From JADHUC01 sp964617665 (GTDB lineage: Bacteria; Planctomycetota; Planctomycetia; Pirellulales; Pirellulaceae): a DNA stretch of 29,355 nt. This document shows, one piece after another, positions 22,774 through 29,355 of the stretch. Both the position numbers and the translations under genes were made by a program. The notes below the pieces were generated by a model. That model was not told the DNA's origin. It did not search any database and saw nothing but the letters and a program-made list of their open reading frames with translations. Location of the stretch: contig CAZUAH010000125.1 of the NCBI GenBank assembly GCA_964617665.1, forward strand, positions 1-29,355, written 5' to 3'. Every line of letters starts with the position of its first letter. Positions within the stretch are counted from its first letter, which is position 1.

Positions 22774-23640
22774 ATGAACGATGCGACTAATGCTGCCCGT
22801 TCGGTGCTAATCACCGGCAGTTCGACCGGTATTGGCGAGGCTTGTGCGCTGGATCTCGACAAGTTGGGTTTCCGCGTGTTTGCCAGCGTACGGAAAGAGG
22901 CGGACGCCGAGCGGATTAAGTCGCATGCGTCGGAACGGTTCACTCCCGTCATCATGGACGTGACGGAGGCGGATACGATCCGAGAAGCAGCGGAGAGCAT
23001 CGAAGCATCTGTTGGAGAGGCAGGGCTTTTCGGCTTGGTAAACAATGCCGGCATCGCAATTCCTGGTCCGCTGGAATGCGTGCCCATTGACCAGGTCCGG
23101 CATCAGTTGGAGGTAAATGTGATAGGCCAGTTGGCGGTGACACAAGCCTTTCTGCCGCTGATCCGATCCGCCAAGGGTCGCGTGGTGAACATGGGTTCGA
23201 TCAGTGGCATCGTCGCGCCGCCCTACATGGGGCCGTATTCGGCGTCGAAATTCGCGTTCCAGTCGATGAATGACGCGCTCAGGATGGAACTGAAACGCTG
23301 GGACATCCATGTTTCGATCGTCGCGCCCGACAGCGTTGCCACGCCGATCTGGAGCAAGATCATGGACACGGCGTTCGAAATGGGAAAGCATCTGCCGCGG
23401 CCCATACGGAAGCTCTACAAGGACGATCTAACTGCCATGTGGCAGACCTCCCAAAAGGCAGACGAAACGGGAATGGGCGTTGACCGGGTTGTCCGCGCAG
23501 TGCGACATGCCCTTACCGCTCGCCGACCAAAGACCCGCTATCTCGTGGGACGCCGCACGATCGCCGCGTTTTGGGGTGCTCGGAACCTGCCCGACCGAAT
23601 TAGCGACTGGTTTGTGCGTCGCCAAATGGGGATGAAGTAA
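22774..23640 (+). CDS. Short-chain dehydrogenase/reductase (retinol dehydrogenase-like)
   Basis: A 288-residue classical SDR. The cofactor motif Thr-Gly-Ser-Ser-Thr-Gly-Ile-Gly is at 14-21. Asn-Asn-Ala-Gly follows, then a Ser in Asn-Met-Gly-Ser-Ile-Ser and catalytic Tyr155 and Lys159 in Tyr-Ser-Ala-Ser-Lys. The C-terminal extension is long, as in retinol- and 3-ketosphinganine-reductase-like SDRs that act on lipids. The substrate cannot be read. GAGG at 22764-22767, six bases before the ATG at 22774, fixes the start over the in-frame one at 22759. It lies 41 bases after the sulfotransferase and is likely in the same operon. Confidence 0.9.
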   Translation: MNDATNAARSVLITGSSTGIGEACALDLDKLGFRVFASVRKEADAERIKSHASERFTPVIMDVTEADTIREAAESIEASVGEAGLFGLVNNAGIAIPGPLECVPIDQVRHQLEVNVIGQLAVTQAFLPLIRSAKGRVVNMGSISGIVAPPYMGPYSASKFAFQSMNDALRMELKRWDIHVSIVAPDSVATPIWSKIMDTAFEMGKHLPRPIRKLYKDDLTAMWQTSQKADETGMGVDRVVRAVRHALTARRPKTRYLVGRRTIAAFWGARNLPDRISDWFVRRQMGMK

Positions 23641-24049
23641 CTACATAGCGAATCCTTAGCCCAATAGGCCGTGGGGTTCCGCATGTCGGAATACCGACCA
23701 GGCAAGCGGTAATGCCTACGGGAAATGGCGGAATCTCACCGCCGTGCTAAAGCCTGCGAATTGGATGCTTTCTTTCGGCTCCAAAACGCTTCAAAGTACA
23801 GATTCGCGCGCCGAGACCGCGCTGAGTACTTGAAAATCCTAACAAAATTGGCAAAATATCTTGCTTGTCAACGTCACCAGCTATCCGCACTTCATCGGGA
23901 ACGCTTGGCACAGTAGGCGGAGTTGGGGTGTTCCGATAACGGTTTCCCACCATTGTTGTTCGAGATGTCTGCCGCGCGTCCTCTGATCGTAAGTCCGTCT
24001 TCGCACCAGTCGTGCCTGGACACCAGAGGCAATCAGACAGGAGAAAAGG
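23641..24049. other. Gene-free stretch between two SDR genes
   Basis: About 400 bases with no convincing gene. It contains the three tandem hairpins described separately, then an A/T-richer part near 23830-23870 where TTGAAA and AAAATA could form a weak promoter for the second SDR. A 63-codon frame at 23725-23916 lacks a ribosome-binding site and recognisable features. Confidence 0.5.
23685..23743. repeat. Three tandem small hairpins
   Basis: Three consecutive perfect five-base stems: GTCGG/CCGAC (23685-23689 with 23694-23698), AGGCA/TGCCT (23700-23704 with 23713-23717) and GGCGG/CCGCC (23727-23731 with 23739-23743). They begin 45 bases after the first SDR stop. There is no T run, so this is not a classical terminator. 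A structured RNA, mRNA-stabilising element or degenerate repeat are options. Confidence 0.4.
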
Positions 24050-24958
24050 ATGCGAATTGCTGACGGGCAGACAGCTGTCATAACGGGGGCTTCTCGGGGG
24101 CTTGGCGTCTACATGGCCCAGAAGCTGGCGGCTAAGGGCGTCAACCTCGTGCTCGCTGCGCGATCCACCGATGCATTGGAAGAAGCGTCTGCGGAAATCA
24201 GAGCTCAGGGCGTCAATGTGATCGCGGTTCCGACTGACGTAAGCATTCGATCGGAGTTGGAGTATCTGGTATATCGGACTAACGAGGAGTTCGGCTCGAT
24301 CGATCTACTTGTCAACAATGCTGGAATCGAGTGCACGTCGCGCTACGAGCTGTTAACGCTTGACGAGATTGAACAGGCTTTACAGGTCAACCTAACTGCG
24401 CCGATGATCCTCACGCGACTGGTTCTTCCCGCGATGCTCGAGCGCAACAAAGGGCACATCGTAAACATTGCTTCACTTGCGGGCGTTCTGCCACCGGCGT
24501 ACGCGGAATCGTACGCAGCGACGAAAAGTGGCCTGATTTCATTCACGCGTTCGCTACGGCTCTCGGCCAAAGATAGACGCTCATCTGTCAGTGCGTCCGT
24601 CGTCTGTCCCGGTTTCATGGATGGTGCGGGCATGTACGAGCGGAACAGGAAGAAGTACGGAATCAAAGCTCCGCGGCTGCTCGGCGGTAGCGTACGAAGC
24701 GAGAAAGCGGCGGACGCGGTGGTACGAGCGGTCGAACGAGACCTGCCCGAGGTGATGGTACTTCGGGGAAGCCCTCGTTTCTCCATGGCGGCAAACGTAC
24801 TCTTCCCACGGCTGTTCGAGAAAGCCGCAACCGCGTTCGGCTTCTGTCGGGGATTCAGGACAATTGCGGAGCAGCGAGCGCAAGAACGGGTAGCCACGTC
24901 AACAGTCGGCGCGCCCCATATTTCGGAGCCCCGCCAGACTGCTGCCAAGCCTAGATAG
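24050..24958 (+). CDS. Short-chain dehydrogenase/reductase
   Basis: A 302-residue SDR. The cofactor motif Thr-Gly-Ala-Ser-Arg-Gly-Leu-Gly is at 12-19, with Asp of a Thr-Asp-Val motif, Asn-Asn-Ala-Gly, Ile-Ala-Ser and catalytic Tyr155 and Lys159 in Tyr-Ala-Ala-Thr-Lys. The Arg after the glycine motif and an Ala-Ala-Arg-Ser at the second strand suggest NADPH. The C-terminal 50 residues are Ala/Arg-rich and not typical of the core fold. AGGAG at 24039-24043, six bases before the ATG, supports the start. It is separated from the preceding SDR by 409 bases and may have its own promoter. Substrate is unknown; lipid or polyketide ketones are plausible from neighbours. Confidence 0.9.
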   Translation: MRIADGQTAVITGASRGLGVYMAQKLAAKGVNLVLAARSTDALEEASAEIRAQGVNVIAVPTDVSIRSELEYLVYRTNEEFGSIDLLVNNAGIECTSRYELLTLDEIEQALQVNLTAPMILTRLVLPAMLERNKGHIVNIASLAGVLPPAYAESYAATKSGLISFTRSLRLSAKDRRSSVSASVVCPGFMDGAGMYERNRKKYGIKAPRLLGGSVRSEKAADAVVRAVERDLPEVMVLRGSPRFSMAANVLFPRLFEKAATAFGFCRGFRTIAEQRAQERVATSTVGAPHISEPRQTAAKPR

Positions 24959-25007
24959 TTGGCATGCATGTCCGCGGCAGGGATCCTAGCCACATCAGTA
25001 TTCGGCA

Positions 25008-26477
25008 CTAGCCGTTTTTCTGTTTCCAGCCGCGGGCAACTTCCACGAGCGTTCGCACAAACGCGCCCGAGCCACCCCCGTCGAGCCATGGCTTCGCTTC
25101 CTCAAGAAACGATGGCCCGGCGATATCGATGTGGACCCACGGTTTGTCGGCAACGAATTCCTCCAGAAACTTCGCCGCCGTGATCGCTCCACCCCAGCGG
25201 CCTTCGCCAATGTTCTTGATGTCGGCCACCTTGCTGTGGATTTGCTTCGCGTACTCTGGGAACATGGGCAATTGCCACGCCGGTTCGCCGCACGCATCGG
25301 CTGCGGCGCTGACAGTGTCACACCAAGTTTGATCATTCGTCATCAATCCGGCAACGTCCGTGCCCAGCGCCACGACGCACGCACCAGTCAGCGTGGCGAG
25401 GTCGATAATGCTGTCGGCGCCACGCTCGACGGCCACATTCAACACATCGGCCAGGACCAGGCGGCCTTCGGCATCGGTGTTCAGGACTTCGATCGTCTTG
25501 CCGCTGCGTGCAGTAAGTACGTCCCCAAGCTTGTAAGAATCGCCACTGAGCATGTTCTCGACGAGGCCCGCCAACCCGATCACGTTCACCGGGAGATCCA
25601 ATCGAGCGATGGCCTGCAGGGCACCCAATACGGTCGCCGCGCCGGCCATATCGCACTTCATCGTTTTCATGCCGTCGCTTGGCTTGATTGACAGGCCACC
25701 AGAATCGAACGTGACGCCCTTGCCGACGAGAGCAAGCGTCGGATCGTCGTCTGTGCCGCCCTTGTAAGTCAGGATAACCAGACGAGGAGGCCTACTCGAT
25801 CCGCGGGCTACGGCCAACAATGAGCCGCAGTTTTCTTGATCAAGCCGTTGCTCGTCCCACACTTCAATTCCGATCCCATACTCCTCGGCGAATTTTCTCG
25901 CTTCCGCGGCAAACGACTCGGGATAGATGCGGCTGGCTGGCTCATTGACCAATTGTCGAGTCAGATTGACTGTTTCACCCAGAATCTGGCCAGATTGAAG
26001 AACGGTTTCGTAGGCGTCGTTCCAGAGCATCTCCTGGAACGGATGGCGATCCTTCTCCGCGCGATATAGGTCCTGGCCATGGCAGCCCGCCATAGCCCCG
26101 CAAATGCCGCTTTCGACCTGCCGTTCCGTCCAGCCATCCCCAAGGCAGAAGGCCACTCGACCGCGTTTCTTTCCTGCCAACCGTTTGGCTGCCGCGGCCG
26201 CGGCGCGGAATGCCTCGCCACAAGCGAACCTCTCAGCGTCTCCCGTTCCTACGATGGTAACTTGGCCGGCACGGATCCCTGTTGGAGACAGTAAGGCGGT
26301 TGTATCGCCGAGCTTTCCCGATATCTCCTCGCTTTCTATCAATCGTGCAAGTAGGCCGCCGGTGGCTTGATCCACTTCGGTCGCCTCCTTGGCAAGCGTC
26401 CCCTCCGAATCAACAGCGACAACAATCGCATCGGCTTCGATTTCGGTGACGCGAGCGTCCGTCGTAGAGATCTGCAT
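25008..26477 (-). CDS. pepA: Leucyl aminopeptidase (M17 family, PepA)
   Basis: A 489-residue cytosolic aminopeptidase that removes N-terminal residues, typically leucine, from peptides using two metal ions; M17 enzymes form hexamers. The family signature Asn-Thr-Asp-Ala-Glu-Gly-Arg-Leu is at 333-340. The metal/catalytic stretch Val-Gly-Lys-Gly-Val-Thr-Phe-Asp-Ser-Gly-Gly lies at about 250-260, followed by Met-Lys-x-Asp-Met-Ala-Gly-Ala. The N-terminal alpha/beta domain and the total length fit the family. AGGAA six bases before the ATG at 26477 supports the start. Its end faces the second SDR across 49 bases without a clear terminator, and it is divergent from the UbiD-family gene. Confidence 0.96.
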   Translation of the reverse strand: MQISTTDARVTEIEADAIVVAVDSEGTLAKEATEVDQATGGLLARLIESEEISGKLGDTTALLSPTGIRAGQVTIVGTGDAERFACGEAFRAAAAAAKRLAGKKRGRVAFCLGDGWTERQVESGICGAMAGCHGQDLYRAEKDRHPFQEMLWNDAYETVLQSGQILGETVNLTRQLVNEPASRIYPESFAAEARKFAEEYGIGIEVWDEQRLDQENCGSLLAVARGSSRPPRLVILTYKGGTDDDPTLALVGKGVTFDSGGLSIKPSDGMKTMKCDMAGAATVLGALQAIARLDLPVNVIGLAGLVENMLSGDSYKLGDVLTARSGKTIEVLNTDAEGRLVLADVLNVAVERGADSIIDLATLTGACVVALGTDVAGLMTNDQTWCDTVSAAADACGEPAWQLPMFPEYAKQIHSKVADIKNIGEGRWGGAITAAKFLEEFVADKPWVHIDIAGPSFLEEAKPWLDGGGSGAFVRTLVEVARGWKQKNG

Positions 26478-26575
26478 GGCTGTTATTCCTGGTTATGGAG
26501 TATTCTTTCTATCCGACGCAGGTATCCGGGCATTCCTGCCGATTCGGTCAGGTATAGAAAAGCTTGTCCGCGACG

Positions 26576-26604
26576 TTGAGTATTCTAGTGCTTCGGCTTA
26601 TCTT
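26576..26604 (+). promoter_or_regulatory. Putative promoter of the UbiD-family gene
   Basis: TTGAGT (26576-26581), 17-base spacer and TATCTT (26599-26604), giving a leader of about 60 bases. The nonamer GAGTATTCT occurs twice in this divergent gap (26498-26506 and 26578-26586, 80 bases apart), the second copy overlapping the -35. Confidence 0.35.
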
Positions 26605-26670
26605 GTCACGGCGGGGCGTACAAAACGCTTGGTGGCTTTTTCGTGGGACTCCTAACTCTGGATTGGTCAC

Positions 26671-28557
26671 GTGGGATATCGAAACCTAGGCCTGTGTGTT
26701 CGCGACCTGGAGAAGGTCGGTCAGTTGATTCGAGTCGACGACCAAGTTGACGCGCGTCTGGAGGCCGCCGAGATGCAGCGTCGTGTCTACGCATCACAGG
26801 GTCCGGCCGTACTGTTCACTAACATCACGGGCTGCCGGTTCCCCATGGTCTCCAACCTTTTCGGCACGATCGAACGGGCCCGCTACATCTTTCGCGATAC
26901 CCTGGATCAAGTGCGAGGTCTGATAGAGCTGAAGATCGATCCGATCCAGATGGTGCGACGGCCGTTTCGCTACCTTACCACGCCTGCGATTGCGCTGCGC
27001 ACGTTGCCAAAGCGAGTGTCGCGGGGGGCGGTACAGGCGAATTCAACCACCATCGACGAATTGCCTCAGTTGATATGCTGGCCTGACGACGGCGGCGCCT
27101 TCATTACATTGCCTCAGGTCTATTCGGAAAATGTGGAACAGCCGGGACTTGGCAAGTCGAACCTGGGGATGTACCGCGTGCAGCTATCGGGCGGGCAGTA
27201 TGAACCGAATCGAGAGGTGGGATTGCACTATCAGATTCATCGCAGCATTGGAGTCCACCATGCCGCTGCCATCCGAAAGGGGCAGCCGTTCCGTGTGAAC
27301 ATTTTTGTAGGCGGTGCACCCGCCATGACTCTGGCTGCTGTGATGCCGTTGCCCGAAGGCATGAGCGAACTCTCTTTTGCCGGTCTGTTGGCCGGGCATC
27401 GTATTCCAATGATCGCACAGAAGCGACGAGACGACCGGGTGGGGGCGAGCGGGACGGCAGACGTAGTTGGCCGTTTGCCCATCTACGCAGAAGCGGATTT
27501 CTGTATCACGGGCACGGTGGACCCCGACAGAAGACTGCCTGAAGGGCCGTTCGGAGACCATTTGGGATACTACAGCTTGGCGCATGACTTCCCCGTTTTG
27601 CAGGTGGAGAATGTGTACCACAGAAAAGACGCGATCTGGCCATTCACGGTCGTCGGACGTCCACCCCAAGAGGATACTGTCTTCGGCGAACTGATCCATG
27701 AATTGACCGGGCCGATCATTCCTACGGTCATCCCGGGGGTGCATGCGGTCCATGCCGTCGACGCCGCCGGCGTTCACCCGCTGCTGTTGGCCATCGGAAG
27801 TGAACGCTACACGCCCTTCAATGAAATCAGACAACCACAGGAATTGCTGACACAGGCGAATGCGATCTTGGGGCAAGGCCAGTTGTCTTTGGCCAAGTAC
27901 CTGCTGATTGCTTCACGCGATGATGATCCCGATTTGGATGTGCAAGATGTATCGGCGTTCTTGCAGCACTCGCTGCAGAGAGTCGATTGGCGTCGGGATC
28001 TGCATTTCCAGACGCGTACAACTATCGACACACTGGACTACTCTGGGAGCGGGCTGAACGAGGGATCGAAAGTCGTGATTGCTGCCATCGGATCACCGGC
28101 TCGCGAATTGCCTGTCGACGTCCCCGAGAACCTGAACCTGCCACGGGGCTTCGACGAACCGCGAGTTTGCTTGCCCGGTATCCTTGCCGTCATGGGACCC
28201 AATGCTAGTTCGCCACCACGCGAAGCGGGCGCTTCCATGGAAAAGTTCTGTCGACACTATTCGTCCAAGGATGCGATCAATCGTTTCCCTCTGATCGTGA
28301 TTGTGGACGACAGCAGCTTCTTGGCACACTCTTTGAGTAACTTTCTATGGGTCGCGTTCACCCGTAGCAACCCCGCGGCTGATCTGTATGGCATCGAGTC
28401 GTTCGTAGAGCATAAGCATTGGGGATGCCGCGGTTCGCTGGTGATTGACGCGCGAATCAAGCGGCATCACGCTCCGCCGCTGGAGGAGGATCCCGATGTC
28501 GTCAGGAGAGTCGATGCGATGGCGGCTCGCGGTGGGCCGCTGGCGAATTATCTCTAG
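26671..28557 (+). CDS. UbiD family decarboxylase
   Basis: A 628-residue member of the UbiD family, prenyl-FMN-dependent enzymes that reversibly decarboxylate aromatic or unsaturated acids, often in ubiquinone or menaquinone synthesis. The family block Glu-Gly-Pro-Phe-Gly-Asp-His-Leu-Gly-Tyr-Tyr begins at Glu291. The region around 205-255 shows the flavin/metal-binding face (Asn-Ile-Phe-Val-Gly-Gly-Ala-Pro-Ala and Met-Ser-Glu-Leu-Ser-Phe-Ala-Gly). It is longer than the roughly 490-residue E. coli UbiD, with an extended C-terminal part. The GTG start is supported by the family N-terminus (Tyr-Arg-x-Leu near the start, then Leu-Glu-Lys-x-Gly), though the ribosome-binding site is weak. No UbiX prenyltransferase is in the window. 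The stop overlaps that of the convergent acetyltransferase. Confidence 0.92.
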   Translation: MGYRNLGLCVRDLEKVGQLIRVDDQVDARLEAAEMQRRVYASQGPAVLFTNITGCRFPMVSNLFGTIERARYIFRDTLDQVRGLIELKIDPIQMVRRPFRYLTTPAIALRTLPKRVSRGAVQANSTTIDELPQLICWPDDGGAFITLPQVYSENVEQPGLGKSNLGMYRVQLSGGQYEPNREVGLHYQIHRSIGVHHAAAIRKGQPFRVNIFVGGAPAMTLAAVMPLPEGMSELSFAGLLAGHRIPMIAQKRRDDRVGASGTADVVGRLPIYAEADFCITGTVDPDRRLPEGPFGDHLGYYSLAHDFPVLQVENVYHRKDAIWPFTVVGRPPQEDTVFGELIHELTGPIIPTVIPGVHAVHAVDAAGVHPLLLAIGSERYTPFNEIRQPQELLTQANAILGQGQLSLAKYLLIASRDDDPDLDVQDVSAFLQHSLQRVDWRRDLHFQTRTTIDTLDYSGSGLNEGSKVVIAAIGSPARELPVDVPENLNLPRGFDEPRVCLPGILAVMGPNASSPPREAGASMEKFCRHYSSKDAINRFPLIVIVDDSSFLAHSLSNFLWVAFTRSNPAADLYGIESFVEHKHWGCRGSLVIDARIKRHHAPPLEEDPDVVRRVDAMAARGGPLANYL

Positions 28558-29075
28558 CCTGCCAGGCGCGTGATGCGATTCCCGGCAATGTGCAGTTCCA
28601 CAGGAGCAGGACGATAGCGGTATTGCATCAGGTAGGCGTCCTCGATGGTGTCTTCATAGAAATCACGTAGCACGGAGATTGCGCGAAAGCCGCTGTCGCG
28701 GAAGAACAACTGCGCCCCAAGATTCGTTTCACGGATTTCTAGCAAGATACGATTACGCCGTTGCTGCGAAAGTTTGCCAATCAGCTTCTTCACCATCGCC
28801 GTCGCTACTCCACGGCGCCGAAATTCGGGCCTCACCGCGAAATTGAGGATGTGAAGTCGGTTCTTGTGCAATTCGTAGATCATAAACCCGACGACTCGTT
28901 CATCGTATTCAGCCACCATGCCGATGCAGTTACGCTGTCGCAGGCAGCGGATGAAGTCCTCTTCGGACCAGGGGAACTCGAAGCTATGAGTCTCAATATC
29001 TAAAACCTCCGGCATGTCACGCCGGATCATCCAGCGAATATGAACGGAGATTTCTTGCTTTTGCTGGGGAAGCAT
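28554..29075 (-). CDS. rimI: GNAT N-acetyltransferase, RimI-like
   Basis: A 173-residue GNAT-fold enzyme resembling RimI, which acetylates the N-terminal alanine of ribosomal protein S18 in E. coli. Visible features are the N-terminal Ile-Glu-x-x-Ser-Phe-x-x-Pro-Trp-Ser segment typical of RimI, the acetyl-CoA loop Val-Arg-Pro-Glu-Phe-Arg-Arg-Arg-Gly-Val-Ala-Thr, a Leu-Glu-Ile-Arg-Glu-x-Asn-x-x-Ala motif, and Phe-Phe-Arg-Asp-Ser-Gly-Phe. An AGGAG before the ATG at 29075 favours it over an in-frame TTG at 29093. A Tyr replaces nothing obvious in the core; the C-terminal tail of about 20 residues is extra. Cytoplasmic. True substrate is inferred from family. Confidence 0.9.
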   Translation of the reverse strand: MLPQQKQEISVHIRWMIRRDMPEVLDIETHSFEFPWSEEDFIRCLRQRNCIGMVAEYDERVVGFMIYELHKNRLHILNFAVRPEFRRRGVATAMVKKLIGKLSQQRRNRILLEIRETNLGAQLFFRDSGFRAISVLRDFYEDTIEDAYLMQYRYRPAPVELHIAGNRITRLAG

Positions 29076-29243
29076 CGGGGACTCCTTTCTCAACCGGCTG
29101 ACCGCTCGTCAGGAGACGAATCCGGTCTCACAGCCTTCGATTTCCATATCCGGGTCGCTGTCCGGTAAGGCGAGTGCTCAAATTATCAAATCGGCGACCG
29201 CGTGCCAAGACGAACTGGCGTGGAATCGATCCGTGTTGATGAT

Positions 29244-29355
29244 TCAAGTCGGCGGGGTAGGGTCTTCCGATTGCATCGCGACGCTAGCAGCAGCGTCAGG
29301 ATCCTCGGCACCAAAATGCTGTTGGATTCTCGATGACGAGCCGGATATTCGGCGA
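29244..29355 (-). other. Unresolved window edge, possible C-terminus of a minus-strand gene
   Basis: An open minus-strand frame runs in from the window edge and stops at 29244, ending in an Asp/Ala-rich, Pro-rich tail. It would be the C-terminus of an off-window gene. However, a plus-strand frame is also open from about 29094 to the edge, so neither can be chosen. Nothing else is seen in 29076-29243. Confidence 0.2.

Noticed and set aside
24343..25089. A 248-codon minus-strand frame opposite the second SDR and the end of pepA
   Set aside because: It overlaps two well-supported genes, is Arg/Ser/Ala-rich and matches nothing.
27184..27876. A 230-codon minus-strand frame inside the UbiD-family gene
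   Set aside because: It is antisense to the conserved UbiD core, with His/Gln-rich low-meaning sequence.
29094..29355. Plus-strand frame reaching the right edge with an Asp-Asp-Glu-Pro-Asp segment that hints at a response regulator
   Set aside because: The acidic pair is not preceded by the hydrophobic strand and N-terminal start expected of a receiver, and opposite-strand frames are equally open.

Overview
The window looks like chromosomal DNA of a planctomycete, probably in or near Pirellulales. This is inference from gene content: a Minf_1886-family gene directly behind a PSP1/RicT-like gene, a long UbiD-family protein, a gingipain-like C25 peptidase, a membrane coiled-coil protein with no familiar homologue, and many genes with weak or absent Shine-Dalgarno sequences. 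No rRNA, tRNA, CRISPR array or complete insertion sequence was seen.

Left part (1-11.4 kb): a B3/B4-domain protein is divergent from a glycerate 2-kinase. A 119-bp miniature inverted-repeat element follows, in the gap between convergent genes. The centrepiece is a minus-strand operon of an Sfp-type phosphopantetheinyl transferase, a stand-alone acyl carrier protein and a 2607-residue megasynthase. The megasynthase reads KS-AT-DH-(structural KR)-ER-KR-ACP and is fused at its C-terminus to a PLP-dependent alpha-oxoamine synthase (AOS). This is a fully reducing, probably iterative polyketide synthase whose chain would be released by decarboxylative condensation with an amino acid. The expected product is a long-chain alpha-amino ketone, chemically like a sphingoid-base precursor.

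Middle (11.6-20 kb): mostly conserved or lineage genes. They are ispG (isoprenoid MEP pathway), a hybrid histidine kinase divergent from it, a membrane-anchored coiled-coil protein with a BRCT-like stretch, a RicT-like / Minf_1886 / small membrane protein operon, and a secreted C25 (gingipain-type) cysteine peptidase.

Right part (20-25 kb): a lipid-flavoured set on the plus strand. A 3-hydroxyacyl-CoA dehydrogenase without a hydratase domain overlaps a sulfotransferase gene by one base, and an SDR follows. After a gene-free gap with three small tandem hairpins there is a second SDR. Ketoreduction and sulfation are reactions that could tailor an amino-ketone lipid, so this set is a candidate partner of the PKS-AOS operon. 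The two are about 9 kb apart and the link is inference only.

Right end (25-29.4 kb): leucyl aminopeptidase (pepA), divergent from a UbiD-family decarboxylase, whose stop codon overlaps that of a convergent RimI-type acetyltransferase. The last 280 bases hold no gene that can be called with confidence.
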